The notes beneath the pieces are model-generated. The model did no database searches, was not told the origin of the DNA, and worked only from the letters and a program-made list of their open reading frames with translations. A stretch of DNA of 64,000 nucleotides, taken from positions 682,001 through 746,000 of the forward strand of contig NZ_CP050855.1 of assembly GCF_000821185.2 (NCBI RefSeq). The letters are read 5' to 3'. This DNA is from Serratia symbiotica. GTDB lineage: Bacteria; Pseudomonadota; Gammaproteobacteria; Enterobacterales; Enterobacteriaceae. Each line of letters begins with the position of its first letter. Position 1 is the first letter of the stretch. Positions 10,013-20,139 of the stretch are shown here, piece after piece. Made by a program: the position numbers and the translations under genes.

Positions 10013-11244
10013 GGGTTCGGCTCCTGGGGAAGGTGTTGTACCTCGGCGACCACCTGCTGGAACATTTGGCGCATCTGTTGCCGGCGCTCTTCGACCATCT
10101 CTGGGTGCTGCGTCAACAGCCGTTCGAAGACCTCGTTGACGCTCAGTTCGTTGAGCGTTTCTTTATCCTGCTGCTTGATCGTCTGTCGTCGCTGTTCTTT
10201 ACTGCGCCGTAGCAATAGCACTTCCACTGGCAGCGTCTCTGCCATTTGCTGAATGCGGCGCTGGATGTCACTGAGGTAGTGCTGTGTGGTCACTTCGATA
10301 TCCAGCCACACCGGTAAGTCACCCTGGTAATTGGCGAACTGCTGCAACTGTTGTTCTATCTGTCGCAAATCGCCCTTGATCAGTTGCATCGGCTGGAAGC
10401 AGGGGATTGCCAGCGGCGTAACCTGTTGCAGGCTACCCTCGGCGGTGAAGTCAACCATAAACACACTTTTGGCTTTGCTCAACTCATCGAAGCTGAGTGG
10501 GATCGGCGAGCCGCTATAGCGGATATGTGCCGATTTGGCCACGTTCTGCGCGCGGTGGATATGGCCCAGTGCGATGTAGTCGGCGGGGGGAAACGCCTGC
10601 GCTGGAAAGGCGTCCAGCGTACCGATATAGATATCGCGCACCGAGTCGGAGGTGGTGACACCGACGGTAGTTAGGTGGCCGGTGGCGACGATCGGTAACG
10701 GCAGGTTTAACTGGTCACGACGGGCGCAAGCTGCTCGATACAGCATCTGGTAGTGTTCGGCGATGGCCGCTTGTAGCGCCTGCTGTTTCTGTGTGCCGGA
10801 TTCGTCCGCCCGACTGGTGAGTAGATCGCGTGGCCGCAGAAATGGAATGGCGCATAGCACCGCACCCGGCTGGCCATCGCGTTGCTTGAGCACCACAATT
10901 TGTCGTTCAATCTCGGTCTGCGCGTTGGCGATCACGGTAGTATTCAGGCAGGAAAGCAGTTCACGCGATTCATTGAGCATCGCCACGGAATCGTGGTTGC
11001 CGCCCAGCACCACCAACTGGCAGCCAGTGTGCTGCAGTTCCACCACAAAGCGGTTGTACAACTCGCGAGCGTAGCTGGGGGGAGAACCGGTGTCGAACAG
11101 ATCCCCGGCGACGATCAGCGCATCCACCTGTTGCTGCTCGATTTGTACGATCAGCCAGCGCAGAAAAGCCTGATGCTCAGCAGCGCGGCTTTTGGTGTAA
11201 AAGTACTGACCAAGATGCCAGTCAGAAGTGTGGATCAGGCGCAT
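10009..11244 (-). CDS. sbcD: SbcD, nuclease subunit of SbcCD
   Basis: The 411-residue Mre11-type metallophosphoesterase is the double-strand exonuclease and hairpin endonuclease partner of SbcC. Metal-binding motifs are visible: HTSDWHLG (Asp8, His10), AGDLFD (Asp48), GGNHDS, and downstream ATGHLT and ALGHIH. It is upstream of and overlaps sbcC. In E. coli it is divergent from phoB with a short gap; here about 3.4 kb of IS and foreign DNA separates them. Confidence 0.96.
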   Translation of the reverse strand: MRLIHTSDWHLGQYFYTKSRAAEHQAFLRWLIVQIEQQQVDALIVAGDLFDTGSPPSYARELYNRFVVELQHTGCQLVVLGGNHDSVAMLNESRELLSCLNTTVIANAQTEIERQIVVLKQRDGQPGAVLCAIPFLRPRDLLTSRADESGTQKQQALQAAIAEHYQMLYRAACARRDQLNLPLPIVATGHLTTVGVTTSDSVRDIYIGTLDAFPAQAFPPADYIALGHIHRAQNVAKSAHIRYSGSPIPLSFDELSKAKSVFMVDFTAEGSLQQVTPLAIPCFQPMQLIKGDLRQIEQQLQQFANYQGDLPVWLDIEVTTQHYLSDIQRRIQQMAETLPVEVLLLRRSKEQRRQTIKQQDKETLNELSVNEVFERLLTQHPEMVEERRQQMRQMFQQVVAEVQHLPQEPNP

Positions 11245-11323
11245 GGTACTCCCAGGGCGATAAGGTGATGGCGGTGATTATAAAGGGCGCTGAGAGGGTT
11301 GTCGTGATGCATTTAGTTTCTTG

Positions 11324-11457
11324 GAACCTATCCCATTAGGTTATTTTATTTGCCATTTTGACCTTGGGCAGTGCTCATCCTCCTCACGGACTCCCTGTAC
11401 ACTGTGGTGGTTGCGCGCTGTCGGTGTCCAACAATGTACGCCTACTGGGATAGGCTC
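11324..11457. repeat. MITE copy 3, upstream of sbcD
   Basis: GAACCTATCCCATTAGG at 11324 and CCTACTGGGATAGGCTC ending at 11457 are inverted termini. The copy is 134 bp because about 11 bases of the usual interior (AACTGGCGGCA) are missing. Flanks are TTG and TTA, so a TNA duplication is imperfect. Its left end is 79 bases upstream of the sbcD start. Confidence 0.85.
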
Positions 11458-11666
11458 TTAGTTACTGGCTTATTTTCCTCAGTTCGGTAAATCATCTAAC
11501 AGCAAATATGGCATTAATCGACACAGGTGAAAGAAGCTGGGTGGAAATAAATACATCCATACCGGATAGCCGACAATACTTCGCTGCATACAGAGGGAAA
11601 ATAGCACCCACGATATGCTGAAGAGGATCAATGAATGTGGAGTTGCCCCTGCTAAAACGGACACAG

Positions 11667-12473
11667 TTAATTAACCGCTAATACGGCTTCACGGTATTCG
11701 CGTGGGGATCTCATTTTCAGCCCCTTATGCGGATGCCAGTTGTTATAATCTGCCATCCACTCAGCCAGCTTTTCCAGCATTGATGCCGCATCCGGCAGAT
11801 CATTTATGTAGACATAATCCCGCTTGAATGTCTTCACGAACGATTCTGCCATGCCGCTACTTTCCGGGCTGCGCACCGGTGTTGTGCATACGATGAACCC
11901 CAGTGACCTGGCGAACGTACGCGTAGCATCAGCTATGTAGTAGCTGCCGTTATCCGTCAGCCATTGTATCGGATGGGGAACCTTCAGCGTGTTTCCGAAC
12001 CGTTTTTCCAGATTTTCTGTCAGCAGATCCTGCACTATTTCGCTGCTGATACCCCCGGTGGTGGCACTCCAACTGATGGCTTCGCGATCGCAGCAGTCCA
12101 GACTGAACACCACCCGTACCACTTCACGGTTCCACCAGCGGATTTCAAAGCCGTCAGACCACCACCGGGTATCCGGTTTCAGCGTGATCACGTTGCCTGT
12201 ATGGTTTCGGTGTTTTTTCTCATACCCCGACTTTGCCAGTCGCAGCTTATTGAGTTTCATGATCCGGTATAGCCGTTTGGGATTTACCCGGCGACGTGCC
12301 TCCTTCAACTCCCGGTTCAGATGTGCAGTCACCCTCCGATAGCCGTTGGTTGCACGTCGGCTGCATATCTGACGGATGAATGACAGCAACGCCTCCTCGG
12401 CTTCTTTACTGTAACGCACAGTGCGTGGCTGTCGCAGCCCACTCAGGCGTTCATAAAGGTTAGACCGTGACAC
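11667..12473 (-). CDS. IS2-group transposase OrfB (DDE integrase domain)
   Basis: The 268-residue frame has the IS3-family HTH_21 region (NGYRRVTAHLNRE) and rve integrase core: [30 protein letters not shown], and a Glu in SSGMAESFVKTFKRDY. It resembles IS2 OrfB (SDGFEFCC…[11 protein letters not shown]). It is normally made as an OrfAB fusion by -1 frameshifting. Its product cuts and joins the element's ends. Confidence 0.88.
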   Translation of the reverse strand: MSRSNLYERLSGLRQPRTVRYSKEAEEALLSFIRQICSRRATNGYRRVTAHLNRELKEARRRVNPKRLYRIMKLNKLRLAKSGYEKKHRNHTGNVITLKPDTRWWSDGFEIRWWNREVVRVVFSLDCCDREAISWSATTGGISSEIVQDLLTENLEKRFGNTLKVPHPIQWLTDNGSYYIADATRTFARSLGFIVCTTPVRSPESSGMAESFVKTFKRDYVYINDLPDAASMLEKLAEWMADYNNWHPHKGLKMRSPREYREAVLAVN

Positions 12474-12487
12474 CTTCAGTACCTGCG

Positions 12488-12859
12488 TTATTCGGATGAG
12501 CGGATATCGTCCGGGGGCAGCAATGGCATACGCGATATCAACTTTTTTGACTGCGCTATCTCCAGCGCATCGCGAAGGATTTCGGCTTCCATGGTTTTGC
12601 GGCCCAGCATCTGCTCACGCTGTTTTACCTTTTTCTCCAGGGCCTTAATTTCAGAGACACTGACAACTTCATCGCCAGCGGCGATCGCAGATTGACCACC
12701 ATCATTCATAAGTCGTTTCCCTTTAAAAAGCAGACTGGGGGTAATGTCATATTGCCGGGCAACCAGAGAAACGGAATAGTCGGGCTGCATGGACAGCGCA
12801 ACAAAACGGCTCTTCTCTTCTGCTCGCCAGTGGGCACTTCGATTCCTTGCACAAGACAC
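12488..12859 (-). CDS. IS2-group OrfA (helix-turn-helix)
   Basis: The 123-residue protein has an HTH_Tnp_1 region (SVSLVARQYDITPSLLFKGKR) and a leucine-zipper-like helix (IKALEKKVKQREQMLGRKTMEAE), as in IS2 InsC. It lies 14 bases upstream of the OrfB frame. Confidence 0.82.
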   Translation of the reverse strand: MSCARNRSAHWRAEEKSRFVALSMQPDYSVSLVARQYDITPSLLFKGKRLMNDGGQSAIAAGDEVVSVSEIKALEKKVKQREQMLGRKTMEAEILRDALEIAQSKKLISRMPLLPPDDIRSSE

Positions 12860-12918
12860 TCCTTAAACATCGGCCTATGCCTAAGTCTTATTGATGAAGT
12901 GTCCGGTTTAAACGGGGC

Positions 12919-13411
12919 TACTACAGAATGCAACCTGAGTATGCCAAAAGCAGGCAGCGCCAACAAAATTATCGCCTAACGTTGCCAATTTGCGAAGTGT
13001 CGAACGATAAACCTGGCATATCTCTTAAAATATGTTTTACTCATTAAGTCATCACTAACGAAAGAATAAATGCAGGGTTATTAAATGCAGGAGTAAATGT
13101 AGGAGTAAATACCATTCTCCAAAAAATCATTAAAACACTCCCCTCTATCCCATGGCCATCTACCACATCAGATGAATGCAAATAGCATAATAGTGGTCAT
13201 GGCTCATTGAATTCGCAGATAAGTGCCACATCAGCATGAATGAGCGGTGACGAGGTTACCCTGCGTGGCATGATATTCAACCCATTATAGACATCACACC
13301 TTATTCACCACCATGCCCTGTGCTTAATAAAGCCTAAAAAAATCATCTGAAAAATATTGATTGGGGGCTTTAGTTGATATTTATTTCCCATTAATCTTGG
13401 AGTTAAATTTT
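12919..13411. other. AT-rich region, no gene seen
   Basis: It has tandem short motifs (TGCAGGAGTAAATG, TGTAGGAGTAAATA at 13088-13112) and no credible coding frame. Composition differs from the GC-richer backbone genes, which suggests acquired DNA. Confidence 0.35.
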
Positions 13412-14029
13412 ATGGTATCGTCAACATCTTCTGATCCATCTCTTTCGTTACAGACTGCTTCTTCAAAAACAGAAAGCGAAAGTGGCCCACCTCTGCCGCT
13501 GGCAGACAATATCGCATCATGTATGAATACCGCTGAACCCCTAGGGTTTTATGACTGTCAGGGTACTGAGAATGAGATAAATGTAAGGTGGTCATCACAT
13601 TTATCAAATGATGGCATGCTGGACTTTATTTGGTGCCCGCACGTTAACTTAAGTAGATTTTCTTGCTCTTCGTCTGATTCTGAATATTTCCCCGAAAGTG
13701 GGAGTTCTGCGGTCTTCATGCATTCAAACGGACGTGATTTAATCATTAAAAACAAAAAAATATCGCCAGAATCATTTTCTGATTATATCACTAGGCTAGA
13801 TGGTTATAATGATTCTGATAATAGCTCCCCGCTGATTCTGGCAGCTTGTAAAGCAGGGAGTGACGATGCAGATGGCTCTATTGCACAGAAATTAGCTAAC
13901 GCAATAGGTAGAACGATAGTAGCGTCGCCTGGCATGATCCGTGCCGAAGCTAACGATGAAAAAACCCACATAATAAAAATATGTAGCGATCAGCCTTTTT
14001 TGGCTTTTACGCCTTCAAATATTGTCTGA
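13412..14029 (+). CDS. Protein of unknown function, possible effector
   Basis: The 205-residue protein starts at ATG 13412 behind TTGGAG; a TTG 51 bases upstream is also in frame. The N-terminal ~50 residues are Ser/Thr-rich and low complexity (MVSSTSSDPSLSLQTASSKT), like secreted effector leaders. The C-terminal part contains LILAACKAG … SIAQKLANAIGRTIVASPG, a pattern of strand, Cys-Gly turn and helix seen in caspase/CHAT-like and DUF4347-type domains; I mention this only as a resemblance. It stands alone in AT-rich DNA between an IS2-group element and phoB. No family was recognised with confidence. Confidence 0.5.
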   Translation: MVSSTSSDPSLSLQTASSKTESESGPPLPLADNIASCMNTAEPLGFYDCQGTENEINVRWSSHLSNDGMLDFIWCPHVNLSRFSCSSSDSEYFPESGSSAVFMHSNGRDLIIKNKKISPESFSDYITRLDGYNDSDNSSPLILAACKAGSDDADGSIAQKLANAIGRTIVASPGMIRAEANDEKTHIIKICSDQPFLAFTPSNIV

Positions 14030-14560
14030 GGGGTAAATTATTTTCCCTTGATGTCAATGTAGGCTCCCCATTAACGGGTCGTGTTGGGATTGGCGAAAAT
14101 ACGCATTTTTGTGCTGTCGTTGATAAAGTTTTTCTTCAATTTTCCGGTTCACCGCGCTCCGGTCACGAGCTCTGGCTTGCCATAGGGCATATCACTCAGA
14201 ACCTATTCCATTAGGTTCTAAGCATTCTTAATTATAACGACGAACCATCAAGGCTTTATTTGTCCTGAATAGAACCCCAGCCCAATGATCAATGTGTTTC
14301 GCAGAGGGAGTATCATTCACTCTCTTGGCATCTCAATTCAGATGAGGTGCGTGTTCAAACCATGGCGGTCACTCAGGGGAGAGGTGAACGGGTGCGCGGT
14401 AGAGCGATACAGAGTGTATGTTGTAGGTTTGGGGCTGTGCTCCTCCTCTAGGGTTCGCTTGGTACGCTGGCACCATTTGCGTTCCCATGCGGGATCGCCG
14501 GTGTCTTGGTATTCATCAGCAGGCCGCCGAGAAACCTCGGTTTTCTGAAGCGCTGGGGAG
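14030..14560. other. Intergenic between the unknown CDS and phoB
   Basis: No intact gene is seen. At 14199-14218 it has a collapsed MITE (GAACCTATTCCATTAGGTTC followed by TAA). CCGAG/CTCGG with a T-run at about 14528-14545 forms a terminator-like hairpin pointing toward phoB. Confidence 0.4.
14199..14218. repeat. Collapsed MITE (terminal repeats only)
   Basis: GAACCTATTCCATTAGG is joined directly to TTC and then TAA. It looks like a MITE whose interior was lost by recombination between its ends. Confidence 0.6.
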
Positions 14561-14578
14561 CAGTCAAAAAAATGTCAC
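14561..14578 (+). promoter_or_regulatory. Pho box upstream of phoB
   Basis: CAGTCAA-AAAA-ATGTCAC matches the two 7-base half-sites and 4-base A/T spacer of the Pho box (CTGTCAT-AAAA-CTGTCAC) at 11 of 14 half-site positions. It lies 68 bases before the phoB ATG. This supports autoregulation of phoBR by phosphate limitation, as in E. coli. Confidence 0.7.
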
Positions 14579-14646
14579 AAAATTGACGCATAATGGCGCA
14601 GCATAGCCTAATAATAGAGATCGTTAACACATTGGCAGGATTGATC

Positions 14647-15336
14647 ATGGCAAGACGCATACTGGTGGTGGAAGACGAAGCGCCGATCCGTGAAATGGTG
14701 TGCTTGGTGCTGGAACAGAATGGTTACCAACCGATGGAAGCTGAAGACTATGGCAGTGCGGTGATGCGCCTGTCTGAGCCATTCCCTGATGTGGTGTTGC
14801 TCGATTGGATGCTACCCGGCGGTTCTGGTATTCAGTTTATCAAACATATGAAACGTGAAGCGCTAACCCGCGATATTCCTGTGATGATGTTAACTGCGCG
14901 CGGTGAAGAAGAAGATCGGGTACGCGGGCTGGAAGTGGGGGCAGATGATTATATCACCAAGCCGTTTTCGCCCAAGGAATTGGTGGCGCGCATCAAGGCG
15001 GTAATGCGCCGCATTTCCCCCATGGCAGTAGAAGAGGTGATTGAAATGCAGGGGTTGAGTCTCGACCCCGCCTCACACCGCGTGATAGCTAACGATCAGG
15101 CGTTGAATATGGGGCCAACGGAGTTCAAGCTGCTGCATTTTTTTATGACCCACCTGGAGCGTGTCTATAGCCGCGAACAATTGCTGAATCAGGTATGGGG
15201 CACTAACGTTTATGTGGAAGACCGCACTGTTGACGTGCATATCCGTCGGCTTCGTAAGGCGCTAGAGACCAGCGGTCATGATAAAATGGTGCAAACTATT
15301 CGGGGTGCCGGCTATCGGTTCTCAACGCGTTATTGA
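14647..15336 (+). CDS. phoB: Phosphate regulon response regulator PhoB
   Basis: The 229-residue OmpR-family regulator activates phosphate-starvation genes. The receiver domain is at residues 1-120, with acidic pocket E9/D10, phospho-acceptor Asp53 (LLDWMLPG) and Lys105 region (YITKPF). The winged-helix DNA-binding domain is C-terminal ([11 protein letters not shown] … [17 protein letters not shown]). I chose ATG 14647 ([11 protein letters not shown]) because it gives the exact E. coli length and has GCAGGA before it; the frame is open 54 bases further upstream. Confidence 0.96.
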   Translation: MARRILVVEDEAPIREMVCLVLEQNGYQPMEAEDYGSAVMRLSEPFPDVVLLDWMLPGGSGIQFIKHMKREALTRDIPVMMLTARGEEEDRVRGLEVGADDYITKPFSPKELVARIKAVMRRISPMAVEEVIEMQGLSLDPASHRVIANDQALNMGPTEFKLLHFFMTHLERVYSREQLLNQVWGTNVYVEDRTVDVHIRRLRKALETSGHDKMVQTIRGAGYRFSTRY

Positions 15337-15360
15337 TGGCACTGCGCTGGAGAATATGTC

Positions 15361-16677
15361 GTGTTAGACCGCCTGTCCTGGAAGAGGCTCGCTCTTGAGC
15401 TGGTTCTTTTCTGTCTGCCAGCATTGCTGCTGGGGGTGATTATCGGTTATCTGTCTTGGTTGCTGCTGGTGTCTGTACTGGCTGCGCTGGCATGGAATTT
15501 TTACAACCAACATAAACTTTCTCACTGGCTGTGGGTTGACCGCAGCATGACGCCACCAGCCGGGCGCTGGAATTGGCAACCGCTGTTCTATGGGCTGTAC
15601 CAAATGCAGCAGCGTAATCGCCGCCGCCGCCGTGAACTGGCTTTACTGATCAAACGCTTTCGTAGCGGGGCTGAGTCGCTGCCCGATGCGGTGGTGATAA
15701 CCACCGTCGAAGGTAACATCTTCTGGTGCAACGGGTTGGCGCAGCATCTGCTCGGCTTTCGCTGGCCGGAAGACAATGGTCAACACATCCTCAATCTGTT
15801 GCGTTATCCGCAGTTCAGCCACTATTTGCAGCAGCAGGCATTTTCACATCCGCTGACGTTGCAACTGAATAACGAACACCATGTTGAGTTCCGTGTGATG
15901 CCCTATGCCGAAGGCCAGTTGCTGATAGTAGCGCGTGATGTGAGCCAAATGCGCCAGTTGGAGAATGTACGACGCAACTTCTTCGCCAATGTCAGCCATG
16001 AGTTGCGCACGCCACTGACGGTATTGCAGGGGTATCTGGAAATGATGAGCAACGAATCGCTAGATGCTGCACTGTGCGCTAAGGCGCTGGATACCATGCA
16101 GGAGCAGGCTCGGCGTATGGACGGGCTGGTCACGCAATTACTAACGTTGTCGCGCATTGAGGCAACCCCCAATGTGAAAATGAATGAATGGGTGGATATT
16201 CCGCTGATGCTACGGGTGCTACAGCGCGAGGCGCAGTCGCTGAGCGGCGGCAAGCACGCAATGATCTTCCGGGTGAATGAGCAGCTCAAGGTATTCGGCA
16301 ATCAAGAGCAGTTGCGCAGTGCGGTATCGAACCTGGTGTACAACGCCATCACCCATACCCCGGCGGGGACGAATATTGCCGTGAGCTGGCAGCAGACGCC
16401 GCACGGCGCGCAGTTCCAGATCGATGATAACGGGCCGGGCATCGCCGCTGAGCATCTCCCGCGCCTGACCGAACGGTTTTACCGTGTTGACCCGGCACGT
16501 TCGCGCCAGACCGGCGGCAGCGGACTGGGGCTGGCGATCGTCAAGCATGCGCTCAGCCATCACCATGCACGGTTGGAGATTTATAGCGAGCTGGGGATGG
16601 GGACACGGTTTATTTTTACCTTGCCTAACCGGTTGGCTGTTCCCGCTGATTTATCAGAAAAGGCGGCGAAAAATTAA
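15361..16677 (+). CDS. phoR: Phosphate regulon sensor kinase PhoR
   Basis: The 438-residue inner-membrane histidine kinase phosphorylates PhoB when phosphate is scarce. It has two N-terminal membrane helices (residues ~9-50), a PAS region ([20 protein letters not shown]), the H-box [13 protein letters not shown] with the phospho-His near residue 212, the N-box ([12 protein letters not shown]) and the G-boxes (DNGPGI, GGSGLGL). It starts at GTG 15361 with CTGGAG upstream, 24 bases after phoB stops, in one operon. Confidence 0.95.
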   Translation: MLDRLSWKRLALELVLFCLPALLLGVIIGYLSWLLLVSVLAALAWNFYNQHKLSHWLWVDRSMTPPAGRWNWQPLFYGLYQMQQRNRRRRRELALLIKRFRSGAESLPDAVVITTVEGNIFWCNGLAQHLLGFRWPEDNGQHILNLLRYPQFSHYLQQQAFSHPLTLQLNNEHHVEFRVMPYAEGQLLIVARDVSQMRQLENVRRNFFANVSHELRTPLTVLQGYLEMMSNESLDAALCAKALDTMQEQARRMDGLVTQLLTLSRIEATPNVKMNEWVDIPLMLRVLQREAQSLSGGKHAMIFRVNEQLKVFGNQEQLRSAVSNLVYNAITHTPAGTNIAVSWQQTPHGAQFQIDDNGPGIAAEHLPRLTERFYRVDPARSRQTGGSGLGLAIVKHALSHHHARLEIYSELGMGTRFIFTLPNRLAVPADLSEKAAKN

Positions 16678-17212
16678 CGCGTAAGAGACCGGCATGAGTC
16701 GAATTTTCCGTGGGCTGGTCTCTGCATTGCTTGCGTTATCCCGGAGCAGCGTGCTGTAGGCTTCTAGTTTTACGAGGGGCTAAGCAAGAAAGAGCACAAA
16801 TCATGTAGTGTATATTTATTGATATCTAACATGATCGACTGGTTGGTGAATGCCATTTAGATGATAACTCTGCTTTTTACCCTGCGCCTTGCCTTTGAGC
16901 GCTATAAAAGTTTACCTTATTGCCTGTTGCTGGATTAGATCTCCGCTTTATACCCAAAATAATTTGAGTTGCAGGAAGACGGCGCAAAGCAGCAAGCGCA
17001 TGCAACTTGAAGTATTACGAGGATATAAAATCCTGAAACCTTACCCATAACCCTTAGTGGTGACTGTCGAAATAAGGGTAAAACGTCCGGCGTCACGCGT
17101 TTTTTGCTCTTATTTTATCCTGATGATGAAACGGCAATCTGGCAACTGGGTGAGCATATTGTCACTGGACTATCGGACATTTTTTTCATTTTAATAGGCA
17201 GCACGGCATCGT
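16678..17212. other. Intergenic phoR to brnQ
   Basis: It contains a palindromic repeat (16949-17028) and, at 17039-17107, inverted repeats (CCCTTA/TAAGGG, then AAAACG/CGTTTT followed by T5) that could form competing hairpins before brnQ. No gene is seen. Confidence 0.4.
16949..17028. repeat. Enterobacterial palindromic repeat (YPAL-like), short copy
   Basis: TATACCCAAAATAATTTGAG … GAAGACGGCGCAAAGCAGC … ATGCAACTTGAAGTATTACG … TATA. The two ends are complementary and match the palindromic element family also found at 433-594, here with the middle deleted. Confidence 0.65.
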
Positions 17213-18529
17213 ATGAGTCATCGTTTAACATCAAAAGATATTCTGGCATTGGGTTTCATGACCTTTGCTTTATTCGTCGGCGCTGGGAACATCATTTTCC
17301 CGCCAATGGTTGGTCTGCAATCCGGCGAACACGTCTGGATCGCTGCGCTCGGGTTCCTGATCACCGCCGTGGGGTTACCGGTCATTACCGTGATTGCGTT
17401 GGCGCGCGTCGGCGGCGGTATTGACGCGCTAAGCACGCCGATTGGCCGCAGTGCTGGCCTGTTGCTGGCGACCCTCTGCTATTTGGCGGTAGGCCCATTG
17501 TTCGCCACCCCGCGCACCGCCACCGTATCCTTTGAAGTGGGTATTGCCCCGCTGATCGGTCATGGTGACATGCCCCTGTTTCTCTACAGCCTGGTGTACT
17601 TTGCGCTGGTGATCGGCATTTCCTTGTATCCAAACCGCCTGATCGACACCGTTGGTCATGTGTTGGCACCGCTAAAAATTGTGGCGCTGGCTGTTCTGGG
17701 TATCGCCGCGCTGCTGTGGCCAGTGGGTACGCCGATCTCAGCAACTAACACTTATCAGACGATGGCTTTCTCCTCTGGCTTTGTTAACGGCTATCTAACC
17801 ATGGACACCTTGGGTGCGCTGGTGTTTGGCATCGTCATCGTCAACGCCGCGCGTTCTCGCGGCGTAAAAGACACTGGCCTGCTGACGCGTTACACCATCC
17901 TGGCCGGATTGATCGCTGGTGTAGGTCTGACGCTGGTTTACCTGAGCCTGTTCAAACTGGGGTCGGGTAGCGGCGTATTAGTGCCTGAGGCCACCAACGG
18001 TGCGGTGATCCTGCATGCCTACGTGCAGAATACCTTCGGCAACTTAGGCAGCTTCTTCTTGGCAGCATTGATCTTTATCGCTTGTATAGTGACTGCGGTA
18101 GGTCTGACTTGTGCCTGCGCCGAGTTCTTCGCCCAATATCTGCCGTTCTCCTACAAAACGCTGGTATTTATCTTAGGCTTGTTCTCGATGGTGGTATCCA
18201 ATCTGGGCCTGAGCCACCTGATCCAAATCTCCATCCCAGTGCTGACGGCGATTTACCCACCGTGCATTGTGCTGGTGCTGCTGAGCTTCACTTTGGGCTG
18301 GTGGAACAACGCGCCGCGCATTATAGCGATGGTGATGCTGATCAGCTTGTTGTTTGGTATCCTTGATGCAGTGAAGGCGTCCAGCCTCCAACACCTGCTG
18401 CCGACGTGGGCCCATCACCTGCCGCTGGCGGAGCAAGGGCTGGCCTGGTTGCTGCCTTCACTATTGATGTTAGTGCTGGTAGCGATTTATGATCGGGTGT
18501 GTACGCGTGAAAAAGTGACCACGTGCTAA
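17213..18529 (+). CDS. brnQ: Branched-chain amino acid carrier BrnQ
   Basis: The 438-residue inner-membrane LIVCS-family carrier imports Leu, Ile and Val with Na+ (or H+). About 12 hydrophobic segments are visible, beginning with [20 protein letters not shown], including the conserved FVGAGN…FPP motif. Length equals E. coli BrnQ (439). The phoR-brnQ-proY order is the enterobacterial one. The start ATG 17213 gives the conserved [14 protein letters not shown]. Confidence 0.95.
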   Translation: MSHRLTSKDILALGFMTFALFVGAGNIIFPPMVGLQSGEHVWIAALGFLITAVGLPVITVIALARVGGGIDALSTPIGRSAGLLLATLCYLAVGPLFATPRTATVSFEVGIAPLIGHGDMPLFLYSLVYFALVIGISLYPNRLIDTVGHVLAPLKIVALAVLGIAALLWPVGTPISATNTYQTMAFSSGFVNGYLTMDTLGALVFGIVIVNAARSRGVKDTGLLTRYTILAGLIAGVGLTLVYLSLFKLGSGSGVLVPEATNGAVILHAYVQNTFGNLGSFFLAALIFIACIVTAVGLTCACAEFFAQYLPFSYKTLVFILGLFSMVVSNLGLSHLIQISIPVLTAIYPPCIVLVLLSFTLGWWNNAPRIIAMVMLISLLFGILDAVKASSLQHLLPTWAHHLPLAEQGLAWLLPSLLMLVLVAIYDRVCTREKVTTC

Positions 18530-18551
18530 TAAACCCCCGGTTTAATCGAGG

Positions 18552-18576
18552 GCCACGGACTGATCCGTGGCTTTTT
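18552..18576 (+). terminator. Terminator of brnQ
   Basis: GCCACGGA (18552-18559) pairs with TCCGTGGC (18564-18571), followed by TTTTT. It is a strong rho-independent terminator just before proY. Confidence 0.85.
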
Positions 18577-18589
18577 ATGTTCCAAAATT

Positions 18590-20008
18590 ATGGGTCATTT
18601 TATGCAACAACAGCCACCCCCCCCCTCTCCCGCCAATAAGTTGAAACCTGGTCTTAATGCGCGTCATATCCGCTTTATGGCGCTGGGTTCGGCTATTGGC
18701 ACCGGGTTGTTCTACGGATCGGCGGACGCTATCAAGATGGCAGGCCCCAGTGTGCTGTTGGCTTATCTGATCGGCGGCATTGTGGCCTTTATCATTATGC
18801 GTGCACTGGGTGAGATGTCGGTCAATAACCCGCAGGCCAGTTCTTTTTCCCGCTACGCGCAGGATTATCTTGGGCCGATGGCAGGGTATATCACTGGTTG
18901 GACCTACTGCTTTGAAATTTTGATCGTTGCCATCGCCGATGTGACCGCTTTCGGTATTTATATGGGGGTCTGGTTCCCTGAGGTGCCGCAATGGATCTGG
19001 GTGTTGAGTGTGGTGCTGATTATCGGGGCTATCAACCTGATGAGCGTTAAGGTGTTCGGTGAACTGGAGTTCTGGTTCTCGTTTTTTAAGGTTGCCACTA
19101 TCACCATTATGATCGTTGCCGGTGTCGGCATGATTATCTGGGGGATTGGCAACGGCGGGCAGCCAACGGGCATTCATAACCTTTGGTCTAATGGTGGCTT
19201 CTTCAGCAACGGTTTTATCGGGATGATCTTGTCGCTGCAATTGGTGATGTTTGCCTACGGTGGTATCGAAATCATCGGTATTACCGCCGGTGAAGCCAAA
19301 GATCCGAAAAAATCGATCCCGCAGGCCATCAACTCGGTGCCGTGGCGTATTCTGGTGTTCTATGTCGGCACGCTGTTGGTCATCATGTCGATTTATCCGT
19401 GGAACCAAGTGGGCACCAATGGTAGTCCGTTCGTGCTGACCTTCCAACACATGGGCATCACCATGGCGGCGAGTATCCTTAACTTTGTGGTGATCACCGC
19501 GTCACTGTCGGCGATTAACAGTGATGTGTTCGGCGTCGGCCGCATGTTGCATGGCATGGCCGAGCAAGGCCATGCGCCGAAGATGTTCAATAGAGTCTCC
19601 AAGAGGGGTATCCCGTGGGTGACGGTGATGGTGATGTTGTTGGCGCTGTTGCTGGCGGTATATCTCAACTACATCATGCCGGAAAACGTGTTCCTGGTGA
19701 TCGCTTCGCTGGCCACTTTTGCCACCGTTTGGGTATGGATTATGATCCTGTTCTCACAGATCGCCTTCCGTCGCAGCCTGAGTAAAACGCAGGTGAGTAA
19801 TCTGGCGTTCCCACTACGTGGCGGGGTATTTACCTCGATGATGGCGATTATCTTCCTGGCGTTTATCATCGGCCTGATCGGTTACTTTCCAACCACCCGC
19901 GTATCGTTATACGCCGGTTTGGTTTGGGTGATGGCGTTGCTGGTGGGTTATTACTTTAAAATCAACTACCAAAAGAAACGGGCGGCACTTGAGCAACCGC
20001 AGAACTGA
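18590..20008 (+). CDS. proY: Proline-specific permease ProY
   Basis: The 472-residue APC-superfamily permease has about 12 membrane segments. It carries the family signature [23 protein letters not shown] and shares long stretches with E. coli ProY ([36 protein letters not shown]). The N-terminus has a Gln/Pro stretch coded by a C9 tract (about 18616-18624), a possible slippage site, but the frame is intact. ATG 18602 (MQQQPPPP) is an alternative start; neither has a clear ribosome binding site, and the gene sits just after the brnQ terminator. Confidence 0.93.
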   Translation: MGHFMQQQPPPPSPANKLKPGLNARHIRFMALGSAIGTGLFYGSADAIKMAGPSVLLAYLIGGIVAFIIMRALGEMSVNNPQASSFSRYAQDYLGPMAGYITGWTYCFEILIVAIADVTAFGIYMGVWFPEVPQWIWVLSVVLIIGAINLMSVKVFGELEFWFSFFKVATITIMIVAGVGMIIWGIGNGGQPTGIHNLWSNGGFFSNGFIGMILSLQLVMFAYGGIEIIGITAGEAKDPKKSIPQAINSVPWRILVFYVGTLLVIMSIYPWNQVGTNGSPFVLTFQHMGITMAASILNFVVITASLSAINSDVFGVGRMLHGMAEQGHAPKMFNRVSKRGIPWVTVMVMLLALLLAVYLNYIMPENVFLVIASLATFATVWVWIMILFSQIAFRRSLSKTQVSNLAFPLRGGVFTSMMAIIFLAFIIGLIGYFPTTRVSLYAGLVWVMALLVGYYFKINYQKKRAALEQPQN

Positions 20009-20139
20009 AAACAGCGTATGGCGAATGCGGCATGCCGATGCTGGGTGTGCAGATTGCCGCTGCCCGGAGAATGTGAAGTGGAGCAACGACAAACGCGAGG
20101 GAAATGGGGCCAGTTTCCCGCCCCGATAGGGTTAGTACA

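Larger units (their letters stand above)
11645..12918 (-). mobile_element. IS3-family (IS2-group) element
   Basis: Imperfect ends GCCCCTGCTAAAACGGACAC (left) and GTGTCCGGTTTAAACGGGGC (right) flank two overlapping-type frames encoding OrfA and the DDE OrfB. Both frames look intact, so this copy could still be active. No clear target duplication is seen, so exact borders are approximate. Confidence 0.75.

Noticed and set aside
11479..11664. A 61-codon hydrophobic frame on the minus strand
   Set aside because: It runs into the IS end, has no ribosome binding site and no family match. Hydrophobicity alone does not support a gene.
14285..14548. An 87-codon frame before phoB, and a minus-strand frame (14448-14660) with PHGNANGASVPSEP recalling P4-phage Ash/Icd-like proteins
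   Set aside because: Neither has a start signal. The resemblance is from memory and covers a short stretch only, so it is not listed as a feature.
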